Position numbers and translations under genes: made by a program
Shown: positions 1-7,582 of the stretch, in pieces
How the letters are laid out: each line of letters opens with the position of its first letter
How positions within the stretch are numbered: the stretch's first letter is position 1
Assembly (NCBI GenBank): GCA_023145655.1
Contig: JAGLDI010000086.1
Location: forward strand, 1-9,630
Direction: 5' to 3'
DNA length: 9,630 bases
Origin: Desulfuromusa sp.
GTDB lineage: Bacteria; Desulfobacterota; Desulfuromonadia; Desulfuromonadales; Geopsychrobacteraceae
The notes under the pieces: generated by a model
What the model was told of the DNA's origin: nothing
The model's database searches: none
The model's input: only the letters and a program-made list of their open reading frames with translations

Positions 1-1663
1 TGATCATGGGCAGATCAAGCCCTTGTTCATTGGCGCAATTAATGGCGATATCGTAGCCGGCATCGGCGTGACGCATGACGCCGGATCCTGGATCATTCCA
101 CAATACCCGCGACAGCCTTTTTTCGGCGGCAGCGGTTCCATCAGCGACGATAACGATCCCTGCATGCTGGCTGAAGCCCATACCGACTCCACCGCCGTGG
201 TGGAGACTGACCCAGGTTGCGCCACCCGATGTCGAGAGAAGGGCGTTGAGCAGCGGCCAGTCAGAGACAGCATCGGAGCCATCCTGCATCGCTTCGGTCT
301 CACGGTTGGGGCTGGCAACTGATCCTGAATCGAGATGATCTCTGCCGATGACGACGGGAGCTTTTAGTTCTCCGCTGGCGACCATCTGGTTGAAAGCGAT
401 CCCAAGTCGGGCACGATCTTTCAGGCCGATCCAGCAGATTCTGGCAGGAAGTCCCTGGAACTGGATTCTTTCGCGTGCCATATCAAGCCAATTGTGGAGA
501 TGAGGGTCGTTGGGAATTAACTCTTTCACCTTGGCGTCGGTTTTGTAGATATCTTCGGGATCTCCGGAGAGGGCAATCCAGCGGAATGGTCCAATCCCTT
601 CGCAGAACAGTGGGCGGATATAAGCAGGGACAAAGCCGGGAAAGTCAAAGGCGTTGGTTACTCCCTCTTCGAGGGCAACCTGACGGATATTGTTGCCATA
701 ATCAACCGTTGCAGCTCCCATTTTCTGTAGCTCAAGCATTGCCGTGACGTGCTTTGCCATTGAGGCGTTGGCGGCTGTAATCACCTGTTGTGGATCGCTC
801 TGACGTAGCTGGCGGGCTTTGTCGAGACTCCAGCCGGCGGGGAGGTAACCATTCAATGGATCGTGGGCGCTGGTCTGGTCGGTACAGACATCGGGAACGA
901 TGTTGCGCCGTACCAGTTCGGGTAGAATTTCGGCGCAATTGCCGAGCAGTCCGATCGAAATAGCCCGCTTGTCACGATTGGCCTCCTCTATCAGCTGTAA
1001 TGCTTCATCGAGTTCGGTCGCTTTATAATCAAGATAGCCGGTCTCAAGCCGTTTATCGATACGGGTTTCATCACACTCGATAGCGAGCATATTGAACCCT
1101 GCCATGGTGGCGGCCAGTGGTTGAGCTCCACCCATCCCGCCAAGCCCGCCGGTGAGAACCCAGCGACCTGAGGCATCATCTGAAAAATGTTGTTTAGTCA
1201 TGGCGACAAAGGTTTCGTAGGTTCCCTGAATAATCCCCTGTGAACCGATATAAACCCACGACCCGGCGGTCATCTGACCGTACATCATTAACCCTTCGCG
1301 ATCGAGCTGGTTGAATGTTTCCCAGTTTGCCCAGTGGGGGACGAGATTTGAGTTGGCAATAAGCACGCGGGGAGCATCGGGATGAGTTTTAAATACGCCA
1401 ACCGGCTTACCCGATTGGATCAGCAGCGACTCATCGTCTTCAAGACGTTTCAGCACTTCGATTATTTTGTCGTAGCACTCCCAGTTGCGGGCAGCTCTCC
1501 CGATTCCACCGTAGACAACCAGCTCTTCGGGGCGCTCGGCGACTTCGGGATCAAGGTTATTCATCAACATCCGCATGGCAGCTTCGGTGAGCCAACTTTT
1601 GGCGGTTATTTTGGTACCACGTGGGGCTTTGATCAGTCGGTTTGTGTCGAGTCGATTATTCAT
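1..1663 (-). CDS. hutU: Urocanate hydratase (urocanase), 3'-truncated by window edge
   Basis: Cytoplasmic NAD-dependent enzyme of histidine breakdown (EC 4.2.1.49) that hydrates urocanate to 4-imidazolone-5-propionate. The reverse strand reads 554 uninterrupted codons from the ATG at 1663. The family is about 555-560 residues long, so only a few C-terminal residues are missing; the last visible ones are GLDLPMI. Two signatures are clear: the glycine-rich stretch [11 protein letters not shown] at residues 172-182 (NAD-binding region) and the urocanase signature [10 protein letters not shown] at residues 402-411, whose cysteine falls at 410, the position of the NAD-site cysteine in the Pseudomonas enzyme. 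The start is supported by AGAGGA just upstream and by an ATGA overlap with the hutG stop, which implies translational coupling. It is the third gene of hutI-hutG-hutU. hutH may follow beyond the left edge, but that is inference. No damage is visible. Confidence 0.97.
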   Translation of the reverse strand, partial: MNNRLDTNRLIKAPRGTKITAKSWLTEAAMRMLMNNLDPEVAERPEELVVYGGIGRAARNWECYDKIIEVLKRLEDDESLLIQSGKPVGVFKTHPDAPRVLIANSNLVPHWANWETFNQLDREGLMMYGQMTAGSWVYIGSQGIIQGTYETFVAMTKQHFSDDASGRWVLTGGLGGMGGAQPLAATMAGFNMLAIECDETRIDKRLETGYLDYKATELDEALQLIEEANRDKRAISIGLLGNCAEILPELVRRNIVPDVCTDQTSAHDPLNGYLPAGWSLDKARQLRQSDPQQVITAANASMAKHVTAMLELQKMGAATVDYGNNIRQVALEEGVTNAFDFPGFVPAYIRPLFCEGIGPFRWIALSGDPEDIYKTDAKVKELIPNDPHLHNWLDMARERIQFQGLPARICWIGLKDRARLGIAFNQMVASGELKAPVVIGRDHLDSGSVASPNRETEAMQDGSDAVSDWPLLNALLSTSGGATWVSLHHGGGVGMGFSQHAGIVIVADGTAAAEKRLSRVLWNDPGSGVMRHADAGYDIAINCANEQGLDLPMI

Positions 1664-2607
1664 AATTCCTCTTTTCTGATTAACAGGTGACAGAGTCGTG
1701 CTGCAACGCGGGCAGTTCGACCGTCAATATCGTATTCGGGATTATACTCGGCAATGTCAGCCAGTTTGAGCCGCTTACCGGAAATTTGTTTGATCGATGT
1801 CAGCAGCCATTCGAGAATTTCCTGCGGAACACCCTGGGCTGCCGGGGCACTGACGCCGGGAGCAGTTGCTGCAGGGAGGACATCAAGATCGATACTTAAA
1901 TAGATTGCATGGCAGGGTTGAATAAACTCTTTCAGCTGTTGATTCGTTTTCTCAAGCTGCCAGCTATTGAGATCTTCATCACGCAGATATTTTACGTTCA
2001 GCTGCCGGGCAGTTGTGAACAGTGTCCCAGTGTTGGCAATGTCACTGATCCCCAGACAGAGGTAGTTAAAAGAGATATTCTGCTGGTGACAATGGTTGGC
2101 CATCTGCAGAAATGGTGTTCCTGACGTGGCTTGGTCTGCACGACGTAAATCAAAATGAGCGTCCAGATTTATGACTCCAATGGGGTCGTTTTTTTGATTT
2201 TTTGATAAATATTTCTCCAGACCGGAAAAGCTGCCATAGGCAATTTCGTGTCCACCACCGATAATCAGCGGGAAATGTTTCTGCTCAAGAAGTTGGCAAA
2301 CTTTATCTGCCTGCTCGTATTGTAGGGCTTCAAGATCTCCCTGTTTGCAGTAGAGGTTTCCGGCATCGTAAAGGGGAAGACTCTGGTGGTATGCCAGATT
2401 TGCCAGGTAGGTACGGATGGCATCGGGACCGGCAGCTGCACCAATGCGACCGTGATTGCGTTTCACCCCTTCATCGCTGGCAACTCCCAACAGGGCAATT
2501 CCTGCCGGGGCGGACTCTTTCAATGGCACGATATTCTGATGCCAGCGCTCCTTACCGTGACCATCGTCACGACCTGCCCACAGACTCATATCGATTTGCT
2601 TATACAT
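1660..2607 (-). CDS. hutG: Formiminoglutamase (ureohydrolase/arginase family)
   Basis: Binuclear-manganese hydrolase that splits N-formimino-L-glutamate into glutamate and formamide (EC 3.5.3.8), the last step of the four-step hut route. The 315-residue product has the usual family length. Ureohydrolase metal motifs are all present: GGGHE at 117-121, DAHFD at 149-153 and SIDLD at 238-242, giving ligands H120, D149, H151, D153, D240 and D242. The stretch following SIDLD ([14 protein letters not shown]) is typical of HutG rather than agmatinase or arginase. The reading frame stays open upstream to 2718, but that would bury 119 bases in hutI. The ATG at 2607 gives normal length, has GGGGAG about 8 bases upstream, and overlaps the hutI stop by 8 bases. 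Its own TGA overlaps the hutU start. Both overlaps suggest coupled translation. Pseudomonas proteins called HutG are often a different enzyme, formylglutamate deformylase; this one is not. Confidence 0.95.
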   Translation of the reverse strand: MYKQIDMSLWAGRDDGHGKERWHQNIVPLKESAPAGIALLGVASDEGVKRNHGRIGAAAGPDAIRTYLANLAYHQSLPLYDAGNLYCKQGDLEALQYEQADKVCQLLEQKHFPLIIGGGHEIAYGSFSGLEKYLSKNQKNDPIGVINLDAHFDLRRADQATSGTPFLQMANHCHQQNISFNYLCLGISDIANTGTLFTTARQLNVKYLRDEDLNSWQLEKTNQQLKEFIQPCHAIYLSIDLDVLPAATAPGVSAPAAQGVPQEILEWLLTSIKQISGKRLKLADIAEYNPEYDIDGRTARVAARLCHLLIRKEEL

Positions 2608-3838
2608 CACTGATCTCCCCGGCAAAAATCCGTTGACGTAGTGATTTTTCACCGAATTGATAGGCGAGTTGAGCTGGATCATCGATATCCCACAGCAACA
2701 TATCGGCTGCTTTGCCAACGCTAAGGGTTCCGGTTGTCTCTGCTATTCCTAAAGCTTGAGATGCGTGACAAGTTGTCCCTTTTAACGCTTCTTCCGGAGT
2801 CAGGCTAAATAATACACAACCCATATTGAGCATCAATCTCAGGGATGCAAGGGGCGAACTGCCGGGATTAAGATCACTGGCGAGTGCTATGGGGACTCGG
2901 TATTTGCGTAATAGATCAACCGGTGGCTTACGGGTTTCGCCGAGAAAGTAGAATGCTCCGGGAAGGAGAGTTGCAACCGTCTCCGACTTCTGTAATGCTG
3001 CGATACCTGCTTCATCGAGATACTCAAGGTGGTCGACCGACCATGCGTTGTAACCAGCGGCGAGAGCAGAGGCATGACTGTTGGATAACTGCTCGGCGTG
3101 AATCTTAATCCCTAGTTCTGCCTTTTGTGCAGCAGTGAAAATTCGTTCACACTGTTCCAGTGAAAAAGCGATGGTCTCACAAAATACGTCGACCGCTTCG
3201 GCCAGATCTTCAACGGCAACCTGCGGGATAATTTCATTGCAGACCAGATCGACATAGCGATCGGGAGAGCTTTTATATTCGGGTGGTACGGTGTGGGCGG
3301 CAAGGAGAGTCCGGCGCAGTCGTAGTGGATAGTCAGCTGCCAGTTTTTCGGCGGCGCGGAGTATTTTTAGTTCGTCTTTGAGAGTCAGCCCGTAGCCCGA
3401 TTTAATTTCGACGGTTGTCACCCCTTCGGCAACCAGTGCTTCGAGACGGGGCCGTGACTGTTCGACCAGTTGATCTTCATCGAGATTGCGGGTCGCCGTA
3501 ACGGTTGAGAGAATCCCGCCACCACTTTTGGCGATCTCAGCATAGCTGATTCCTTGCAGGCGCTGGGTGAATTCCCCGGCTCGTTGCCCGCCGTAAACCA
3601 GATGGGTGTGGCTGTCGATGAGTCCTGGTGTCAGCCATAAGCCCTGAGCATTGATGATTTCACCGTGGAAGTCATCAAGGTTAATCTCTGTGACAGGGAG
3701 CAGTGCCGAAATACACCCGTTTTTTACCCCGATAACATGATTTTTGAGTGCCCCGTAAGGTGCTTCAACCTGCGGATCCATCGTTGCAATTCTGGCGTTT
3801 ATCCAGATTTTTTCACTGTTGTGCAGATTTTGATTCAT
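2600..3838 (-). CDS. hutI: Imidazolonepropionase
   Basis: Amidohydrolase-superfamily metalloenzyme (EC 3.5.2.7) that opens the ring of 4-imidazolone-5-propionate to give N-formimino-L-glutamate, the substrate of the next gene's product. The 412-residue length is typical. Visible family features are DSHTHLVYGG with the metal-binding pair H77 and H79, AAHTVP with H182, IKIHAEQ with H247, SVDH with H270, and ASDLNPGS with D322. H77, H79, H247 and D322 correspond to the metal ligands known in the Bacillus enzyme. AGAGGAAC lies about 8 bases before the ATG. It is the first gene of the leftward hut operon, directly downstream of the operator and promoter shared with hutC, so it is very probably repressed by HutC and induced by urocanate. 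Confidence 0.96.
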   Translation of the reverse strand: MNQNLHNSEKIWINARIATMDPQVEAPYGALKNHVIGVKNGCISALLPVTEINLDDFHGEIINAQGLWLTPGLIDSHTHLVYGGQRAGEFTQRLQGISYAEIAKSGGGILSTVTATRNLDEDQLVEQSRPRLEALVAEGVTTVEIKSGYGLTLKDELKILRAAEKLAADYPLRLRRTLLAAHTVPPEYKSSPDRYVDLVCNEIIPQVAVEDLAEAVDVFCETIAFSLEQCERIFTAAQKAELGIKIHAEQLSNSHASALAAGYNAWSVDHLEYLDEAGIAALQKSETVATLLPGAFYFLGETRKPPVDLLRKYRVPIALASDLNPGSSPLASLRLMLNMGCVLFSLTPEEALKGTTCHASQALGIAETTGTLSVGKAADMLLWDIDDPAQLAYQFGEKSLRQRIFAGEISDV

Positions 3839-3851
3839 ATATTTGTTCCTC

Positions 3852-3873
3852 TTGTCTATAATTGTATATACAA
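3852..3873. promoter_or_regulatory. HutC operator, palindrome plus upstream half-site repeat
   Basis: TTGTATATACAA at 3862-3873 is a perfect 12-bp palindrome in the gap between the divergent hutC and hutI genes. It matches the TGTATATACA-type core known for HutC in Klebsiella and Pseudomonas. A second copy of its left half with one change, TTGTCTATA, lies exactly 10 bp away at 3852-3860, on the same DNA face, and may be a secondary contact. One site placed here could control both hutIGU and hutC itself. Confidence 0.8.
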
Positions 3874-3891
3874 ATTTTGGTAAAGTTGCAA
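3863..3891 (-). promoter_or_regulatory. Predicted sigma-70 promoter of hutIGU
   Basis: Reading leftward, a -35 like TTGCAA (3886-3891) is followed after 17 bases by a -10 like TATACA (3863-3868). The -10 lies inside the HutC palindrome, so bound repressor would block RNA polymerase directly. The distance to the hutI ATG at 3838 leaves a leader of roughly 20 bases. Assigned by motif match and spacing only. Confidence 0.5.
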
Positions 3892-3906
3892 GATGTTGAG
3901 TATAAT
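3877..3906 (+). promoter_or_regulatory. Predicted sigma-70 promoter of hutC
   Basis: A consensus -10, TATAAT, sits at 3901-3906, with a -35-like TTGGTA at 3877-3882 and 18 bases between. It points at the hutC ATG at 3925, which is preceded by GAGGG at 3914-3918. The HutC palindrome ends just 3 bases upstream of the -35, consistent with autoregulation. The -35 is weak; the -10 is the convincing part. Confidence 0.5.
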
Positions 3907-3924
3907 TTATTTTGAGGGCGTCAA

Positions 3925-4647
3925 ATGAAAGTAGCGAAATACTCCAGGGTTCAGCCCCGTTTTCAGGTCATAAAGGATGCAATAACTCAGGCAATCCGGG
4001 AGAGGAAATATCTTCCCGATGATCAGATTCCAACTGAGTATGAACTGGCAGAGAAATTCAAAGTGAGTCGGATGACGGCAAATCGGGCGGTACGGGAACT
4101 GGTTGGCGAGGGGTTACTGGTACGCCATCAAGGTCTTGGGACGTTTGTTGCGCCGATTCAGGTGGAGTCGCCGTTACTGGAAATTCGCAATATCGCCGAT
4201 GAGATTCGAGAACGTCACAATGTCTACAGCAACGAGCGGTATAAACTGGAAAAAATCCGATCAAATAAAAAACTTGCTGACTTATTGGGAATAGCTGTTG
4301 GCGAGCCGGTTTTTTATTCACTGATGGTTCACAAGGAAAACGGCCGTCCTCTCCAGTTTGCTGAACGGTATGTGAATGCGTCTCTTGTTCCTGAGTACCA
4401 CCGGCAGGACTTTTCGGAAAGGACTCCAAGTGAGTATCTGAGTGAATTATTTCCTCTGTCAGAGGTGGAACATGTCGTAGAAGCTGTTCTGCCAAGCCAA
4501 CAGGAGCAAGAGTTACTGGACATTTCTGCCGATACTCCCTGTTTGCTGGTCAACCGGAGAACCTGGTCAAAAAATAAACTGATCAGTTATGCACGATTGG
4601 TTCACCCTGGTGATCGCTATCGGCTTGGTTCCCGTTCAAAAGTTTGA
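3925..4647 (+). CDS. hutC: Histidine-utilisation repressor HutC (GntR family)
   Basis: DNA-binding repressor of hut genes; in known systems urocanate is the inducer that releases it. The 240-residue protein has an N-terminal winged helix-turn-helix of the GntR type at about residues 12-76, with the characteristic run IPTEYELAEKFKVSRMTANR at 35-54 followed by RELVGEGLLVRHQGLGTFV. A UTRA ligand-binding domain follows at about 95-235, ending in the HutC-like stretch RRTWS...ARLVHPGDRYRLGSR. Its position, divergent from hutI across a TTGTATATACAA palindrome, makes HutC much more likely than another UTRA regulator. GAGGG lies 6 bases before the ATG. It converges with the roadblock operon, leaving a 50-base gap. 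Confidence 0.93.
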   Translation: MKVAKYSRVQPRFQVIKDAITQAIRERKYLPDDQIPTEYELAEKFKVSRMTANRAVRELVGEGLLVRHQGLGTFVAPIQVESPLLEIRNIADEIRERHNVYSNERYKLEKIRSNKKLADLLGIAVGEPVFYSLMVHKENGRPLQFAERYVNASLVPEYHRQDFSERTPSEYLSELFPLSEVEHVVEAVLPSQQEQELLDISADTPCLLVNRRTWSKNKLISYARLVHPGDRYRLGSRSKV

Positions 4648-4676
4648 TGTTTTTCTGGAGTGATTTGTTGAATAGT

Positions 4677-4700
4677 AAAATCTCCCACAGGATTTTTTTA
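4677..4700. terminator. Possible weak bidirectional terminator
   Basis: Between the convergent ends of hutC and the roadblock operon, AAAATC (4677-4682) and GATTTT (4691-4696) can form a 6-bp stem around an 8-base loop. The rightward transcript continues with further T residues; leftward there is a shorter T run. The stem is AT-rich and weak, and the last bases overlap the stop codon of the leftward gene, so this is suggestive only. Confidence 0.3.
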
Positions 4701-5315
4701 TGTTATCAGTTTGTTGATATCATGAAGAAATCCCTGCTTCGATTTCTCATCGTCAATCTCCTGAAGTAGAATCCCGGTCAGGCTTTTCAGGCTGGCTTTA
4801 CTAGGCTCTTCGGTTTTTAACCACTCTTTAATCGCTTTTTTCAATGTTATCCCCGCGACCGGACCAATACCCTTAGCCAGTGCCCGTTTTATCTGGGCAA
4901 GGTCTGCTGCGAGCGGTCCAGTGAGAACCTCTTCTGGATCTTTTGGTGGTTGCACTGTCGGGATTTTCTCGCAATTTTCCATACTATTCAGCATTTCTGT
5001 TGTGAGCATGCTGACTGTCATGTTGATCAGGTGAACTTTTGCATCAGGTTCGCAGATAATAATTAGAGCGGAATCGTTGCAGAGTCTTTTGACCAGCATA
5101 AGTGCTTCGTCGTACTGAATTTCAAAGGAATTTACATCCAGCATGACCGTTTCATTCAATTTGAATATTCGCTGTAAAATACTGCCGATCCGTGCCTGAG
5201 CATTGGCCTTGAAGATCTCCGGCAGGTTGGTTGCAATAACCCCTTTTTCGGTTGTGTATATTGATGATCCCAGAACACCTGGTGTTGCTTTTATCTCATC
5301 AAGAAAAGTCTGCAT
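4698..5315 (-). CDS. Roadblock/LC7-like protein with extra C-terminal helical domain
   Basis: Probable cytoplasmic protein of 205 residues with no signal peptide or membrane segment. Residues about 1-115 have a roadblock/LC7-like alternation: an N-terminal helix, GVLGSSIYTTEKGVIATN, a long helix, then strands through FEIQYDEALMLVKRLCNDSALIIIC. A proline-rich linker (about 118-134) leads to a helical domain at about 135-203 containing GIGPVAG at 149-155. Similar 'GPIA/GPVA' helical domains occur at the ends of bacterial signalling proteins, though I cannot name this one with certainty. Roadblock proteins usually bind small GTPases such as MglA or form dimeric scaffolds. The gene is last in a four-gene operon, 9 bases after a second roadblock gene, with AGAGGT 6 bases before its ATG. 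The family call rests on pattern, not on a search. Confidence 0.65.
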   Translation of the reverse strand: MQTFLDEIKATPGVLGSSIYTTEKGVIATNLPEIFKANAQARIGSILQRIFKLNETVMLDVNSFEIQYDEALMLVKRLCNDSALIIICEPDAKVHLINMTVSMLTTEMLNSMENCEKIPTVQPPKDPEEVLTGPLAADLAQIKRALAKGIGPVAGITLKKAIKEWLKTEEPSKASLKSLTGILLQEIDDEKSKQGFLHDINKLIT

Positions 5316-5324
5316 AAATTACCT

Positions 5325-5663
5325 CTATATTCTGATCTGATCGACAAGGTGAGCCAGTTGATCAATGATGATTGCAGGAGAGACATGGGAATCGAGATCA
5401 AATCCAATGATAACTTGTTCGCCGAGCAGGGTCAGTATCCGGTCTCCAGAATTTTGTTCCATAATCATGTGGTAGGGGCCGGTGAATCCCAGATAGGGTT
5501 TCAGTTGCTCGGCGGTTATTGCAATATAGGCAACATAATCCCCAAGTCGATCATTCTGCTTGCCACTGTGGAGAAGAACGGTTCCGTCTCTGGTGACCAC
5601 GACGAGTTTTTTAATGCCGGTCAGGCTAGCAGCTGTGTTTTTAAATTCCTCTAGTGTTACCAT
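5325..5663 (-). CDS. Minimal roadblock/LC7 domain protein
   Basis: A 112-residue, probably cytoplasmic protein consisting of a single roadblock/LC7-like domain. An N-terminal helix (LEEFKNTAASLTGI) is followed by the hallmark hairpin LVVVTRDGTVLLHSG at 20-34, an amphipathic helix at about 40-57, strands around MIMEQNSGDRILTLLGEQVIIGFDL, and a C-terminal helix. Members of this family act as small-GTPase regulators (MglB and others) or dimeric platforms in signalling complexes. GGAG stands 5 bases before the ATG. It lies between the OmpA-like gene (26-base gap) and the longer roadblock-like gene (9-base gap), so the two could form a heterodimer; this is inference. No GTPase gene is present in the window. 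Confidence 0.7.
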   Translation of the reverse strand: MVTLEEFKNTAASLTGIKKLVVVTRDGTVLLHSGKQNDRLGDYVAYIAITAEQLKPYLGFTGPYHMIMEQNSGDRILTLLGEQVIIGFDLDSHVSPAIIIDQLAHLVDQIRI

Positions 5664-5689
5664 TTTTACTCCACAATCTTCTGGATTTA

Positions 5690-6550
5690 TTATTCTAATC
5701 GTTTGAACTCAACCCGGCGGTTCATGGCCCGGTTTTCTATCGTTGTGCCTGGTAGCACCGGACGGGTATCCCCGTAGTATGCAACTATCAATGTTTCCGG
5801 TTTGATGGTGAAGGTTGTCAGAAGATACTCTCTGACCTGTTCTGCCCGATATTTTGACAGTACCAGGTTTGCTTCCGGTGTTCCGGTATTGTCGGTATGT
5901 CCAGAAATTTCAAATGTTGTTCCGTTTAAGGCCGGACTTTCAAGGGCTTTACCGACAGTCATCAGCTGCTCTTTTGCTTTTTCAGAGAGCTGGGATGATG
6001 CTACATAAAAATGAATCTGCATCCGTAATAAAGGTCCGTCAACGGCTCCCTGAGTGGTCTCTTTTTTCTTGCTCTGTTGCATAACCTGGATAAATTCGCC
6101 GGTAGTAATCGTCTCTCCCTGCTCCGATTTGTGTTTTATCCGGGCAACCTCAAGAGATGCTCTGGCCCGCCGGTTTTTCGGTACAAGTTGTAATCCTTTT
6201 TCATAGGCTGGAATCGCTGCTCCTGAATTTCCCAGCACCATATAAATGTCACCCAGTCCGAAATAGGCTTTAGCGTAATTGCCGTCAATTTCAGTTGTTT
6301 TAAGGTAATGAGACTGGGCTTTTTCGTATTTTCGCAATCTTTCTGCTGCGTAGGCACAACTGTAGTGGATCTCAGCATTGTCAGGACAGAGTTTCAATGC
6401 CTGTTGGAGAAGAGCCTGTTTTTTTAGCAGGTTTCTCTCTTTCTTGATTTGCGTTGTCATTGCTTCGCAGTCTTGTTGTGCCGCCTGCAGTGGGTTGGCA
6501 ATAAGACAGAAAATACAGGTACAAACAATCAGTTGCAGAGCTTTAATCAT
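5690..6550 (-). CDS. Secreted TPR and OmpA-like peptidoglycan-binding protein
   Basis: A 286-residue exported protein. Residues 1-24 are a Sec signal peptide (hydrophobic core LQLIVCTCIFCLIA, likely cleavage after LQA). Residues about 40-125 contain tetratricopeptide-like helical repeats, for example YAKAYFGLGDIYMVLGNSGAAIPAY. A charged linker at about 140-168 leads to an OmpA C-terminal domain at about 174-286 with ISGHTDNTGTPEANLVLSKYRA at 215-236 and NRAMNRRVEF at 273-282. D220 and R235 fit the two residues that hold the diaminopimelate of peptidoglycan. It should therefore sit in the periplasm anchored to the wall while the TPR part binds a partner. There is no transmembrane barrel, and no lipobox is evident at the signal-peptide end. 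AGGA precedes the ATG. It is second in the operon, 15 bases after the heme-sensor gene. Confidence 0.9.
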   Translation of the reverse strand: MIKALQLIVCTCIFCLIANPLQAAQQDCEAMTTQIKKERNLLKKQALLQQALKLCPDNAEIHYSCAYAAERLRKYEKAQSHYLKTTEIDGNYAKAYFGLGDIYMVLGNSGAAIPAYEKGLQLVPKNRRARASLEVARIKHKSEQGETITTGEFIQVMQQSKKKETTQGAVDGPLLRMQIHFYVASSQLSEKAKEQLMTVGKALESPALNGTTFEISGHTDNTGTPEANLVLSKYRAEQVREYLLTTFTIKPETLIVAYYGDTRPVLPGTTIENRAMNRRVEFKRLE

Positions 6551-6565
6551 GAAATTATCCTGACC

Positions 6566-7435
6566 TTATTCCTGTAGCAGTTTAACCAGGCTGATTCGCA
6601 GCCGTTCGATAGCATGTGCCAATGTGCCAATTTCGTCCTTTGACTTATTGGTGATCGGGGCATTGAGGTTCTCACCGAGACTGAAATCTTCGGTTCGCTG
6701 TGCCAGTTCAACAATCGGCACAACAATGCTGCGATTGAGAAAAAACCACAGAATTAACAACACCAGAAAAATCCCGCCGGCTCCGATCGCCATCAGGGTC
6801 AGGGAGAGTTTTTTTGCCGCCGCGATTGCTTCTGCTGTTGGAATGTAAACAACAAATGCGGCAACAGTGTCGTTCAGATTCCAGTTGTAACCGGTTTCGG
6901 TCCCATAAATTTCAACCTGGTCCTTGGGTGCATCGTAGGGATCTCCGTGACAGTTTAGACAGTTGGAGTTGCTGACTTTGATTGGTTGGGCAAAGTAAAA
7001 GAGATCCGTCCCATTTTTGGTGATGATCCCTTCAGATGATTTGACGGTCGGATTTTTAGCAAAATAATCTATGAATTCAGCTTCTTCACCATCGGCTCGG
7101 TTGGAGGGGTTGAGTGGGTCGAGGGTTGCCTGTTTAAATGTGTAATCGGGAGACGATTGTTTAAAAAGTTCAAAGGTCCCCCGTGCCGTGACAAAGCCCG
7201 ACATTAACTCCGGGTAGAAGCGGTCCTCTTCGATCAATTCTTTGACCAATGGTCGCTGCACTGTCTTCATATATTTTTTTGTTGCCATGGCATAGTTAAG
7301 AATAATTTTACTTTTGCTTTTTGCCTCTTTCAGAGCATTGTCAACGCTAAGCTGGTAGCTTATGGCACCGATAGCGGTAATCGCCAATAAACCTAAAATT
7401 CCCATAATCAGGATTGATTTCATTCGGATGCCCAT
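6566..7435 (-). CDS. DUF3365 (Tll0287-like) c-heme sensor with HAMP, no output domain
   Basis: A 289-residue inner-membrane protein with the layout of a chemoreceptor front half. TM1 is at about 7-27, a periplasmic DUF3365 domain at about 30-208, TM2 at about 212-233, and a HAMP domain at about 234-287 (VVPIVELAQRTEDFSLGE...NKSKDEIGTLAHAIERL). The periplasmic part holds CLNCH at 159-163, a covalent c-type heme site, followed by GDPYDAPKD as usual in this family. Related c-heme periplasmic domains are attached to chemoreceptors in Geobacter. Here the protein stops right after HAMP, so signal output must come from another protein. The start at 7435 is preferred because GGGAG lies 6 bases upstream; a second ATG at 7423 lacks a site. 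It is first in the leftward operon, so the downstream OmpA and roadblock products are candidate partners. Confidence 0.88.
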   Translation of the reverse strand: MGIRMKSILIMGILGLLAITAIGAISYQLSVDNALKEAKSKSKIILNYAMATKKYMKTVQRPLVKELIEEDRFYPELMSGFVTARGTFELFKQSSPDYTFKQATLDPLNPSNRADGEEAEFIDYFAKNPTVKSSEGIITKNGTDLFYFAQPIKVSNSNCLNCHGDPYDAPKDQVEIYGTETGYNWNLNDTVAAFVVYIPTAEAIAAAKKLSLTLMAIGAGGIFLVLLILWFFLNRSIVVPIVELAQRTEDFSLGENLNAPITNKSKDEIGTLAHAIERLRISLVKLLQE

Positions 7436-7441
7436 CAGATT

Positions 7442-7465
7442 CTCCCTTTGTTAGTGTGCTGGGAG
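7442..7465 (-). promoter_or_regulatory. Possible hairpin masking the sensor gene's ribosome binding site
   Basis: In the leftward transcript CTCCC (7461-7465) can pair with GGGAG (7442-7446), the Shine-Dalgarno sequence of the gene starting at 7435. The stem is 5 bp with four G-C pairs and a 14-base loop. Short and unproven, but it would hide the start site. Confidence 0.3.
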
Positions 7466-7493
7466 TTTGTCGGACTATCCATGAACTGGCTGC

Positions 7494-7516
7494 AAATTCG
7501 TTTGTCAAACGGATTT
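7494..7516. repeat. Near-perfect 23-bp inverted repeat upstream of sensor operon
   Basis: Arms AAATTCGTTTG (7494-7504) and CAAACGGATTT (7506-7516) surround a single central T; 10 of 11 positions are complementary, and the odd pair is T/G. It lies 59-81 bases before the sensor gene's ATG. It could be a dimeric regulator's operator, or a strong hairpin if the transcript begins farther upstream as the promoter at 7583-7611 suggests. Confidence 0.65.
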
Positions 7517-7539
7517 TCGCTTCAGTCTGTATCGTCTGA

Positions 7540-7554
7540 CACTCTCCTAGAGTG
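7540..7554. repeat. Short hairpin in sensor operon leader
   Basis: CACTCT (7540-7545) and AGAGTG (7549-7554) are perfect inverted repeats around a 3-base loop. In the leftward direction no T run follows, so it is not an intrinsic terminator. With the neighbouring inverted repeat it would add structure to the leader. Confidence 0.45.
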
Positions 7555-7582
7555 ATTTTCTTGTGTTACTAAATTTTATTAA

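Noticed and set aside
1382..1690. 102-codon forward open frame inside hutU
   Set aside because: Opposite strand of a strongly conserved enzyme gene; the product has no recognisable domain and there is no promoter or ribosome binding site of note.
2608..2718. 37-codon upstream extension of hutG
   Set aside because: It overlaps the end of hutI by over 100 bases, has no family resemblance, and the ATG at 2607 has a good ribosome binding site and gives the normal family length.
4058..4495. 145-codon reverse open frame inside hutC
   Set aside because: Antisense shadow of the hutC coding sequence; low-complexity proline/glutamine/serine-rich product without family features.
6566..7435. Methyl-accepting chemotaxis protein broken by a frameshift
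   Set aside because: The frame ends cleanly after HAMP and the next gene starts 15 bases later with its own ribosome binding site; no remnant of a signalling domain is visible in any frame.
7501..7509. TTGACA (reverse strand) within the 7494-7516 inverted repeat as a -35 box
   Set aside because: No acceptable -10 at 16-18 bases; the sequence there reads TTCATG or similar. It is better explained as part of the palindrome.
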